5,274 nt of DNA, taken from assembly GCA_031275955.1 (NCBI GenBank), contig JAISNZ010000047.1, positions 1 through 5,274 of the forward strand, read 5' to 3'. The position numbers and the translations under genes are program-made. Shown piece after piece: positions 1 through 5,274 of this stretch (position 1 is the stretch's first letter; every line of letters starts with the position of its first letter). The notes beneath the pieces were generated by a model. It was not told the origin of the DNA. It did not search any database and worked only from the letters and a program-made list of their open reading frames with translations. Source of the DNA: Desulfovibrio sp. GTDB lineage: Bacteria > Desulfobacterota > Desulfovibrionia > Desulfovibrionales > Desulfovibrionaceae.

Positions 1-530
1 TCCTCCACCAGGGCGACGTGATTGCCGCGGATGTTGGTCATGATGAAATCATAAGGCTCCCCGTTGAACTCCCCGGACTCGAAAAGCGGCTCATAGCGAT
101 AGGCGCTGGACAACTCCACGGCCCGCCCGCTCTCGACAGCCTCGATGGCGTCCGCGTCCGTGATGATGATCGAGTTGTCCAGATACGGCGCGTTGAATGC
201 CGCGTCCGTGCCCAGAGAACCTACGCGGTGCTCTTTCTGCGGCTCCTCCGCGCTTTCCGGGTAATGCCCGAGCAGCAGGGGCAGGCCGTTGAAGGTGCCG
301 GCGCCCTTGGCCAGTTCCGCGCCGGAACGGTAGCCCTGGTAAATCTTCTCCGGGTCCAGGCCGCGCTCCCTCCAGTTGGGAATCTCCCGCCCGTAGTAGG
401 GGTTCACGGTCTCCTTGCTGATGTGGGACACTTCCACATGCAGAAATCCGTTCTCGTCGAAACGGCGCCGGGAGGCCGTGTCGAAGGTGAGATGGTCGGC
501 GGAGAAGGGCTTGAGCGGTGGGTTGTTCAT
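1..530 (-). CDS. DUF2213 family protein, prohead protease-like (3' end cut by window edge)
   Basis: About 176 residues are visible, from an ATG at 530; the frame runs off the window at position 1. I translated this frame by hand. It matches the phage DUF2213 pattern as I know it: an N-terminal segment with LHVEVSHISKE and YYGREIP (about residues 30-51), then LPLLLGHYP (83-91), RVGSLGTDAAF (102-112), DADAIEAVESG (125-135), VELSSAYRY (138-146) and GNHVALVE (169-176). DUF2213 proteins lie among phage head genes. The spacing of H89 before a VGS segment and S141/S142 after an acidic helix resembles HK97-type prohead proteases, so maturation of scaffold or capsid protein is inferred, not proven. 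The missing C-terminus may hold a scaffold domain. The ATG overlaps the portal stop (ATGA), and GGAGAGG lies 8 bases upstream (539-545), which supports this start. Family assignment is fairly firm; catalytic role is less so. Confidence 0.85.
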   Translation of the reverse strand, partial: MNNPPLKPFSADHLTFDTASRRRFDENGFLHVEVSHISKETVNPYYGREIPNWRERGLDPEKIYQGYRSGAELAKGAGTFNGLPLLLGHYPESAEEPQKEHRVGSLGTDAAFNAPYLDNSIIITDADAIEAVESGRAVELSSAYRYEPLFESGEFNGEPYDFIMTNIRGNHVALVE

Positions 531-2068
531 GCCGTTTTCCTCTCCGGCTCCGCCCTGTTCCGCAGGATTTCGCCTCCCGTTTCGGCCCCGGCTTCCAGGG
601 CCTCCGCCTTGATGCCTTCCGGCAGCCCGGGCAGATATTCATCCGGGTTACCGTCAATCGCCGCCCGCGCGCCTTCCGGGGTGACGATCTCCGCCTGGAC
701 AAGGGCCGCGAGGCGATCGGTATTGCCCTGCCGGATAACGCTCTCAACCTGGCGGTCCTCGCCGCCAAGCTCACGGAAATGGAAAGTCAACTCCGGATTG
801 ACGCGACCGGAAACGTGCAGCTGGACGCAGTCCAGGGCCTTGGCGATGCCGTCATGCAGGATGGCCTCCTGCTGGCTGGCGATGTGGTCGTAATAGTTGC
901 GGATGTCGCTTTCGCCGGTGGCGTTGAATCCCGCCGGCGATATGCCGAGGATCTTGACCGCCGGGGTGCGGTTGATGGCGCAGATAATTTCCAGGTCCTG
1001 CCGGACTATATCCGTCACCCCGGAAAGCGGCGTTTCAACTTTCACAATGTCTTCCGATTCTTTGTCAATGGCGAAGATGCCGTCATTGCTGCGGGTCTCG
1101 ACCATGTACCGGACGCGGGAATCAAGCGCGTTCGTCGCCGCGCTTTGCATCAGCACTTCATGCATGTTGGTTTTCAAGACCATGTCGCTGAACTTCCCGA
1201 GCAGGCGGCTTGTGGAGGTGCGATCCTTTTGGAAGTGCAAGACGTAGTCCCACAATATCTGAGCGTGCGGAATCCCGAAAAAGTTGTAGGCCGGCTTGAG
1301 CAAAAGCGGCACGTTGCCCGCGCTGATCTTGATGAAGCGCGAGGCGTGGACCTCACGCCCGAGCACCCACCAGGAACCCGGCTCAAAGTAATCCGGGGCG
1401 AGTGGATCGGAACTGTTGTAGCTGCCGGGGAAAATGTTTACCGGCTCAATCACCTTGAAGCCCCTCAGCCTGCCTGGCCCAAGTTCCGCGGACTTGTCCG
1501 AGATATCAAGGGGGAGAGCCAGAGTGTCCGGCGCGTCCGTGTCGATGTAGATCAGGCAGCCGCCGAAATAGCGGGTCAGCGTCGCCGCCTCGCGGAACAC
1601 CTGGCGAAGCCTGAAATCATCCACGGCCCTTTCCACCGCCGCCGTTCCTTCGTTTTCGCCGTCTTCCCCGCCGTCAAGCTCTATCCATTCCCGGAGCATA
1701 TCGTCCGCCACAGTCTCCACGCAGGCCGAGACCAAACCGTTTTGCTTCAAAAAAGACAGCGCGGAGTACCCGATAAAACCGTTGGCCATGGGGGGCTGCC
1801 CCAGCTGGAAAGCGTGCTGGATCAGGGAATAGACCCCTGTTCCTTCCAGCCTGGAATCCATCGCCAGAATCATTTCTTCCGCGGTGTCAGGCGGCGCGCC
1901 CAGGGTGCGGGGAGGACCGAACCATTGTTTGATCTTCTCCATAGTCGGAAGGTCCGAAGCGTAGGGCAGGCCGGAGTAAAACGGGTTTCCACCCGGCCCG
2001 GCCCTTTTTTGCGCCGCTGGATCGGTGAAGGCCTGCGCCCTTTTTGCTTTTTTGTTTCTTGCGCTCAT
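527..2068 (-). CDS. Phage portal protein, DUF1073 (Phage_portal_3) type
   Basis: The product is 513 residues, a normal portal length. Portals form the dodecameric ring at one capsid vertex through which DNA enters and leaves, and to which the terminase docks. Features typical of the DUF1073 group are a central-N segment with YSALSFLKQNGLVSACVETV and ADDMLREWIE (about 101-130), a glycine-rich RYFGGCLIYI (166-175), and the conserved SPAGFNATGESDIRNYYDHI block (377-396), followed by a helical C-terminal region that probably includes the crown. The N-terminus is Lys/Arg-rich. The same frame is open further upstream to 2230, but that part overlaps the large terminase gene in another frame and is rejected. 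The ATG at 2068 forms an ATGA overlap with the terminase stop and has AGGAG 9 bases upstream. The N-terminal fold is also annotated in relatives of the anti-CBASS protein Acb1; I see no separate Acb1 enzyme domain here. Mid-gene DNA looks less GC-rich than the terminase gene. Confidence 0.93.
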   Translation of the reverse strand: MSARNKKAKRAQAFTDPAAQKRAGPGGNPFYSGLPYASDLPTMEKIKQWFGPPRTLGAPPDTAEEMILAMDSRLEGTGVYSLIQHAFQLGQPPMANGFIGYSALSFLKQNGLVSACVETVADDMLREWIELDGGEDGENEGTAAVERAVDDFRLRQVFREAATLTRYFGGCLIYIDTDAPDTLALPLDISDKSAELGPGRLRGFKVIEPVNIFPGSYNSSDPLAPDYFEPGSWWVLGREVHASRFIKISAGNVPLLLKPAYNFFGIPHAQILWDYVLHFQKDRTSTSRLLGKFSDMVLKTNMHEVLMQSAATNALDSRVRYMVETRSNDGIFAIDKESEDIVKVETPLSGVTDIVRQDLEIICAINRTPAVKILGISPAGFNATGESDIRNYYDHIASQQEAILHDGIAKALDCVQLHVSGRVNPELTFHFRELGGEDRQVESVIRQGNTDRLAALVQAEIVTPEGARAAIDGNPDEYLPGLPEGIKAEALEAGAETGGEILRNRAEPERKTA

Positions 2069-3549
2069 CTCAGCGGTCTCCTGGCGCGTTTGACGTTGGC
2101 GGGGTTGAAATTCATCCTCGGCCTGAGCGAGAAGCGCCGCAGGGCCTGGGTGGTGGCGTCCACCTGATCGTCGTGGGCCGCGGCCGGGAACTGGAGCAGC
2201 TCGGCCTCGTACTCCCCTGTCCAGGGGCAAGCCTGGGGGTGCGGGATATAAACGTTGCCGGCCTCAAAAAGCGGGGTTACGGCATGGGCGCGGGCCGTCT
2301 TGCTCCCGTCCGGCTCGACGGGAATGATCCCCGCCACCGTGTGCTTCAAGCTGTCGATGACCGCCGGGCCGTTGGCCTTGTCCTCCACCAGTTTTTCCAG
2401 GGCCAGGGGCCATTTATCCGACAAGACGCGAAAAGCCCGCATCGTGGCGGTGAAGCCCAGCCGCCCCCGCACCTGATCCAGGAGGAAATGGCGGGCGTCC
2501 TCCCTGCCCCAGACCTGGCCGACGACAAAGTCCGAGTCCTCGCTGTCCTTGAAGGCCATGTCCCAGGAGATCAGGAGCTTGTCGAAACGCTCTGGCAGGT
2601 CTTTGGGCAGCCAGTAGCGCAGCCACTCTTTCCGGAACACCGCCCCGCCGTCGGGCGCCGGATGCTGCTGGTAGAGGGCCTCCCAGTCGCGCAGACCGAG
2701 GGTCTGCCTGATGGCCAGCAGGCGTTCCAGAGGATAGCGCTCCGGGTGCAGGGCCTCGCCCGTGAGCCGGTGCTCTTCATCCCGCTCGGCAATGGCCGGA
2801 AAATCCAGACAGCGCCAGGCATCGCCCTCGCCGGCGCGTTCCGCTTCCAGAAGCCGCCCGGCCAGGTCGTCCATGTGCCAGCGGGTCTGAATCAGCAGGA
2901 TGCCGCCGCCGGGGGCGAGGCGGGTGTACAGGGTGGAGGTGTACCAGTCCCAGACCTTGGCCCGGATGGTGGGGCTGTCGGCTTCGGCCCGGTCCTTGAT
3001 GGGGTCGTCGATGATCAGGATGTCCCCGCCCATGCCGGTGATGCCCCCGCCCACCCCGGCGCTCCGGTAACTGCCGCCGTGGCCGACAATCTCGAAAATA
3101 TCCGAGTTGCGCAGGTAATTGCCGCTGGCCACGGCGCGGATGTTCTTGCCGGACAGGGTGACCCCAGGGAAAAGTTCCGGATACGCCTCGCCGTCCATGA
3201 TCCGCTGCACGTCCCGGTTCATGCGGCTGGACAGGTCGGCGCTGTAGGACGTGCTGATGATGCCCAGGTCCGGGCGGCGCCCGAAGGCGTAAGCGGGGAA
3301 GCGCCTGCTGGCCAGTTCGCTCTTGCCGTGCCGGGGCGGCATGGTGATCATCAGGCGGGGGGAGGCGCCTGCGCGCACGTCTTCCAGAAAGGCGTCCAGG
3401 CCCCGGCAAATCTCCTCATGCACCCAGCCCATCCGGTAGCCGGGCATGGTCTGGAGGACAAAGGCGTAAAAGCTCTCCCGCGCCAGGGCGAGGCGCAAAA
3501 GCTCTCCGGCCTGGGCCGGCGGAAGATCGGCCAATGCCGCCCGGATCAT
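2065..3549 (-). CDS. terL: Terminase large subunit (packaging ATPase and nuclease)
   Basis: The product is 494 residues, full length for a TerL. It is the motor that drives DNA into the prohead using ATP and cuts the concatemer. The N-terminal ATPase shows a Walker A of the phage form PPRHGKS (71-77), a Walker B DILIIDD (176-182) and a QTRWH motif (221-225) at the expected coupling position. The C-terminal RNase H-like nuclease shows SWDMAFKDSEDSDF (328-341) with D330 as the likely first metal ligand, VEDKANG (388-394) with D390, and AAHDDQVDATTQAL (457-470) with D460, D461 and D464 as candidates for the last acidic ligand. The GGGILLIQTRWH region and HDDQVDA end are characteristic of the psiM2 ORF9-like terminases. 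The ATG overlaps the small terminase stop (ATGA) and has a strong AAGGAGG. All key motifs look intact, so the motor is probably functional. Confidence 0.97.
   Translation of the reverse strand: MIRAALADLPPAQAGELLRLALARESFYAFVLQTMPGYRMGWVHEEICRGLDAFLEDVRAGASPRLMITMPPRHGKSELASRRFPAYAFGRRPDLGIISTSYSADLSSRMNRDVQRIMDGEAYPELFPGVTLSGKNIRAVASGNYLRNSDIFEIVGHGGSYRSAGVGGGITGMGGDILIIDDPIKDRAEADSPTIRAKVWDWYTSTLYTRLAPGGGILLIQTRWHMDDLAGRLLEAERAGEGDAWRCLDFPAIAERDEEHRLTGEALHPERYPLERLLAIRQTLGLRDWEALYQQHPAPDGGAVFRKEWLRYWLPKDLPERFDKLLISWDMAFKDSEDSDFVVGQVWGREDARHFLLDQVRGRLGFTATMRAFRVLSDKWPLALEKLVEDKANGPAVIDSLKHTVAGIIPVEPDGSKTARAHAVTPLFEAGNVYIPHPQACPWTGEYEAELLQFPAAAHDDQVDATTQALRRFSLRPRMNFNPANVKRARRPLR
2078..2082 (-). 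promoter_or_regulatory. Ribosome binding site that fixes the portal start
   Basis: The minus strand reads AGGAG, 9 bases before the ATG at 2068. It lies within the last codons of the large terminase. Together with the ATGA overlap, it argues for this start over the longer frame that is open to 2230. Confidence 0.65.
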
Positions 3550-3893
3550 TTCTCCTCCTTGCCGAAGGCCGCGCGGGCCAGGATCAGGCGCTCCTCCGAA
3601 GAAAGGGCGCCCAGATCAATGACAGGGGCGGGGCGCATGCTCTGGTCGGAACTGGTGTGGTCGACGCGCTGTTTCGGCCTGCCGAAGCCCCATTCCAGCA
3701 GGCTGTTGGAGGCCGAGACCCTGGCGGCGTCGCTGGAGCCGTTGGCGGCGATCCGGGCCAGATTCTCCACGGCCCCCGGACCGTAGCGCCGGGACTGCCG
3801 CGCCAGATCCTCAAAGCCGAGCACCTCGGCCTCGGCTTCCGTCAGCGCGGGCAGTTTTTTCAGCCGCGGCCTTTTGCTCACTTCTCCAGCCAT
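3546..3893 (-). CDS. terS: Terminase small subunit
   Basis: The 115-residue product has a basic N-terminus (SKRPRLKKLPAL), a predicted helical middle with VENLARIAANGSSDAARVSA and SNSLLEWGFGRPKQ (about 42-75), and an acidic, charged C-terminus. The 'ARVSASNSLLEWGFGRPKQ' pattern is shared with phage proteins usually called small terminase subunits, and its place directly before TerL with an ATGA overlap supports the call. TerS proteins form rings that bind viral DNA at the packaging start and regulate TerL. No clear N-terminal helix-turn-helix can be assigned by eye. The ATG start overlaps the upstream membrane-protein gene by 16 bases and has only a weak ribosome site (GGGA or AGG). A GTG at 3881 would give a 111-residue protein and a GTGA overlap like the neighbouring junctions, so the start is uncertain. 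Identity rests on context plus a short motif. Confidence 0.82.
   Translation of the reverse strand: MAGEVSKRPRLKKLPALTEAEAEVLGFEDLARQSRRYGPGAVENLARIAANGSSDAARVSASNSLLEWGFGRPKQRVDHTSSDQSMRPAPVIDLGALSSEERLILARAAFGKEEK
3554..3560 (-). promoter_or_regulatory. Strong ribosome binding site for the large terminase
   Basis: The minus strand reads AAGGAGG, a near-perfect Shine-Dalgarno sequence, 4 bases before the terL ATG and inside the last codons of the small terminase gene. It is the strongest such site seen in the window and suggests independent initiation in addition to coupling through the ATGA overlap. Confidence 0.7.
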
Positions 3894-4105
3894 GACCTGA
3901 TTCCCATGATCAGCAGGCCGACCAGGCCGCCGACGATGACGGTTATGCCCACCCTGTGGGCGTGGCGCCTGGCCAGGATCATGTCTTCCAGCGCCTGGTG
4001 GTGGGCGATGTGCGTCGGCCCGTCGATCAGGTTCGCCGCCTTCAGGGCCTCGGCCACGGCCTCCTTGACGGCGGAGCGGATCTCTTCCCTGGTCAGGCCG
4101 CTCAT
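3878..4105 (-). CDS. Small single-helix membrane protein of unknown function (lysis-linked)
   Basis: A 75-residue protein that I do not recognise as a named family. Residues 1-26 form an amphipathic, charged helix (TREEIRSAVKEAVAEALKAA), followed by a polar His-containing linker (THIAHHQALEDMILARRHAH, 31-50) and one strongly hydrophobic segment (about 52-69, VGITVIVGGLVGLLIMGI) near the C-terminus, ending in a short basic tail. This is a C-terminally anchored membrane protein with most of its mass on one side, probably cytoplasmic. Its ATG overlaps the holin stop (ATGA), with AAGGGGAAG just upstream. Sitting between holin and terminase, it could be a holin partner, an antiholin or another lysis accessory; this is inference from position and topology only. 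It has no lipobox and is too short for a typical Rz coiled coil, so it does not look like a spanin. Similar small proteins with a TM segment beside phage lysis genes are common. Confidence 0.8.
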   Translation of the reverse strand: MSGLTREEIRSAVKEAVAEALKAANLIDGPTHIAHHQALEDMILARRHAHRVGITVIVGGLVGLLIMGIRSWLEK

Positions 4106-4506
4106 CCGGCCTTCCCCTTCAGTTTCTCCACGGTGCGCAGGCCGCCGATGCCGAGCATCCCGAACATCAGCTCCCAAAGCACCCCGTCCAGACCGGGCGG
4201 AACCGGGGCGTCCGGGAACCAGACGGCGGCGGCCCAGATCCAGAAGGGCCGGACGAGGTACTGAAAGGCCACGGCCAGGCCGCAGATCCAGCCGATGAAC
4301 GGACGCCAGCCGGAAACGAAGACAGAATCGTGCGCCGCCTCGGTCTTGTTGATCTCCCGGTTGTCCGCGCTTTCCTGGACAACGGCGGCCAAAAGGGCGC
4401 TTTGGTATTCCGCCTCCGCCCTGGCCCGGGCGTTGGGGTCGGGAATGAGATCCAGGATCTTGTCCACAAGGGGGCCGAGGACCGGGAGGAAGGCCGCCAG
4501 AGCCAT
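4102..4506 (-). CDS. Holin, GTA-type three-transmembrane family
   Basis: The product is 134 residues. The hydrophobic segments are about 2-21 (ALAAFLPVLGPLVDKILDLI, partly amphipathic), 69-97 (ending ...FWIWAAAVWF) and 107-123 (LDGVLWELMFGMLGIGG), with a charged stretch between the first two. The diagnostic part is REINKTEAAHDSVFVSGWRP (50-69) followed by FIGW, which fits the N-x-x-EA...WRP-x-IGW pattern of the holin family first described with gene transfer agents (GTA_holin_3TM). Holins collect in the inner membrane and open at a set time so that the endolysin reaches the wall. The gene follows the endolysin with a TGATG stop-start overlap. An alternative GTG one codon upstream (4509) exists, but the ribosome site is 6 bases from the ATG and only 3 from the GTG, so I prefer the ATG. 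The C-terminus is basic, as expected for a cytoplasmic tail. Confidence 0.88.
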   Translation of the reverse strand: MALAAFLPVLGPLVDKILDLIPDPNARARAEAEYQSALLAAVVQESADNREINKTEAAHDSVFVSGWRPFIGWICGLAVAFQYLVRPFWIWAAAVWFPDAPVPPGLDGVLWELMFGMLGIGGLRTVEKLKGKAG

Positions 4507-5090
4507 CACGCGCCCCCTTTGCAGCGCTCGTATGCCCGGCGCAGCCTGACGTCGTACTGGTTCGCGGCATAGCCCGGACCGTTGTAGCGGGCGGCGAACC
4601 CGGCAAAGTCCCGCGCGGCCAGGAAGCGGACCTGGCCCTGAGATTTGAGCAAGGCGCAGAAGGATTCCAGCTGCTCCGCCTCGCCCCGCTCCTGGGCGGC
4701 GACGAACGCTTCCACGCTGTCAAAGCCGCAGGCGGCGTAGTTGAAGCCCATGATCTGGAACAGGCCAAAGGAGGCGGAGCGAAGGGCCGCTTTCCGGTTG
4801 ATCCGGGCGGCGGCGTTCAGGCGTTCCCATTCGGCCGCGCCGCCCCGGTATTGCTTCTTGTCCCAGCGGGGGTAGACGAGGTTTGGGAAGTTTTTGGCCA
4901 GGGGCACGGGGTCAAGGCCCCGCGTCTGGAGTTCCCGCCAAAATTGATGCCCCTCAAAGAGGATCTTCGGCCTGCCGTCCGGCAGGAAGCCGGAGCCGGA
5001 AGACTCCACGGAAAGCACCGCCTTGACGGCGCAGGGATCGACGCCGATTCGGGCGGCGGCGGCGCGGATGTCGGAAGAGGAAAGAGCCAT
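4506..5090 (-). CDS. Endolysin, N-acetylmuramidase (DUF3380 family)
   Basis: The product is 194 residues and consists essentially of one N-acetylmuramidase domain (DUF3380), which hydrolyses the MurNAc-GlcNAc bond of peptidoglycan. Typical elements are KAVLSVESSGSGFLPDGRPK (23-42) with E29 as the likely catalytic acid, ILFEGHQFW (43-51), ASFGLFQIMGFNY (106-118), and FAARYNGPGY (165-174) followed by an NQYD segment near the C-terminus. There is no signal peptide, no N-terminal membrane anchor and no separate wall-binding domain, so it should depend on the holin for export. The same frame is open to a TTG at 5249, but the added 53 residues look non-coding (Pro/Arg-rich) and overlap another frame; the ATG at 5090 begins the family's usual N-terminal helix (SSSDIRAAAARIGV). 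Its ribosome site is weak (GGGG, 6 bases upstream). The gene precedes the holin, the reverse of the common order. Confidence 0.93.
   Translation of the reverse strand: MALSSSDIRAAAARIGVDPCAVKAVLSVESSGSGFLPDGRPKILFEGHQFWRELQTRGLDPVPLAKNFPNLVYPRWDKKQYRGGAAEWERLNAAARINRKAALRSASFGLFQIMGFNYAACGFDSVEAFVAAQERGEAEQLESFCALLKSQGQVRFLAARDFAGFAARYNGPGYAANQYDVRLRRAYERCKGGA
4513..4520 (-). promoter_or_regulatory. Ribosome binding site that favours the holin ATG start
   Basis: The minus strand reads AAAGGGGG here, 6 bases before the ATG at 4506 and only 3 before the alternative GTG at 4509. The spacing favours the ATG and gives the TGATG coupling with the endolysin stop. The site lies inside the last endolysin codons. 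Confidence 0.6.
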
Positions 5091-5160
5091 GCTGTACCCC
5101 GCTTGTTTTGGGCAATGCGGACGCCGGAGGGTTTGCGCAGGCGGCTGGGTTTTTCGCGGC

Positions 5161-5274
5161 TCAGCCTGCCGGCGAAAAGGTCTGGTTTCTCCACTCAAGG
5201 AGGGTGTAATATTCGGCGGAATATCTGCGGTTATGCCGCTTGCCTTCAATCGCGATTGGCGGGGCTGGCGTCAT
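5161..5274 (-). CDS. Unrecognised frame at the window edge, 3' end of a gene or a small ORF
   Basis: On the minus strand a frame is open from the window edge to a TGA at 5163-5161. An ATG lies exactly at 5274-5272, so this is either a complete 37-residue peptide or, more likely, the C-terminal end of a longer gene starting outside the window. The visible residues include IEGKRHNRR, YSAEYYTLLEW and RNQTFSPAG at the end; the mix of aromatic and charged residues looks like protein. I do not recognise it. It is on the same strand as the endolysin and ends 70 bases before it, so it may belong to the same transcript. Too little is visible to judge function, and chance openness over 114 bases cannot be excluded. 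Confidence 0.35.
   Translation of the reverse strand: MTPAPPIAIEGKRHNRRYSAEYYTLLEWRNQTFSPAG

Noticed and set aside
91..774. A 227-residue minus-strand frame crossing the portal-protease junction
   Set aside because: It is out of frame with both the portal C-terminus and the DUF2213 gene. Its Arg/Pro-rich translation is typical of a shifted reading of GC-rich coding DNA.
2005..2053. A6 runs near the portal start as programmed frameshift sites
   Set aside because: The runs at 2048-2053 and 2005-2010 are not in the phase needed for the A-AAA-AAG slippery heptamer, and the portal frame continues intact; they simply encode Lys/Gln near a basic N-terminus.
527..2068. Possible anti-CBASS Acb1 enzyme hidden in the portal gene
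   Set aside because: DUF1073 portals share an N-terminal fold annotation with Acb1 relatives, and H-x-S triplets occur at H241 and H418. They are far apart, in portal-like contexts, and there is no extra phosphoesterase domain or excess length.
518..2167. A 549-residue open frame on the plus strand opposite the portal gene
   Set aside because: It is antisense to a well-supported portal gene. Long antisense frames are common in GC-rich DNA, and its translation is Arg/Gly/Val-rich with no recognisable domain.
2044..3786. A 580-residue open frame on the plus strand opposite the terminase genes
   Set aside because: It is antisense to TerL and TerS, whose motifs are intact; its low-complexity Gly/Ala/Val/Pro/Arg composition marks it as a shadow.
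3878..4768. A 296-residue minus-strand frame covering the holin region
   Set aside because: Only its last 75 residues are credible; the rest is a shifted reading of the endolysin and holin genes. The ATG at 4105 with an ATGA overlap is the better start.
5105..5155. A terminator-like stem followed by TTTTT on the plus strand in the spacer before the endolysin
   Set aside because: The only pairing seen is about 4 base pairs with a long loop, too weak, and no plus-strand gene ends there.
5091..5249. A longer endolysin starting at TTG 5249
   Set aside because: The added 53 residues are Pro/Arg/Thr-rich, carry no signal or anchor sequence and overlap another frame, while the family's domain begins right after the ATG at 5090.

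Overview
The window is a stretch of double-stranded DNA tailed phage or prophage genome. All credible genes lie on the minus strand, so transcription runs from position 5274 towards position 1. DNA is GC-rich (above about 60 % by eye) and the long open frames on the plus strand are antisense shadows. Gene families present (N-acetylmuramidase endolysin, GTA-type three-helix holin, psiM2-type large terminase, DUF1073-type portal, DUF2213 protease-like protein) point to a Gram-negative, probably proteobacterial host. A sulfate-reducing Desulfovibrio-like host is possible, but nothing in the window settles this and no integrase, attachment site or host gene is visible.

Layout in transcription order: (1) 5274-5161, the end of an unrecognised short or truncated frame; (2) 5160-5091, a 70-base spacer, the only clear non-coding gap; (3) 5090-4506, endolysin; (4) 4506-4102, three-helix holin; (5) 4105-3878, a 75-residue single-helix membrane protein of unknown function; (6) 3893-3546, small terminase; (7) 3549-2065, large terminase; (8) 2068-527, portal; (9) 530 to beyond position 1, a DUF2213 prohead-protease-like protein cut by the window edge.

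The genes form one tightly packed block. Every junction from endolysin to protease overlaps: one TGATG, four ATGA, and one 16-base overlap (which becomes GTGA if the small terminase starts at an internal GTG). This implies a single transcript with translational coupling.

Functionally it is a lysis cassette (endolysin cuts peptidoglycan, holin opens the inner membrane) joined directly to the DNA-packaging and capsid-assembly module: small terminase recognises DNA, large terminase pumps and cuts it through the portal ring, and the protease matures the prohead. Lysis genes ahead of terminase is not the lambda arrangement but resembles the order in Mu-like and related phages. No clearly new system was found; the least explained items are the small membrane protein between holin and terminase, the unidentified frame at the right edge, and the absence of a recognisable spanin.
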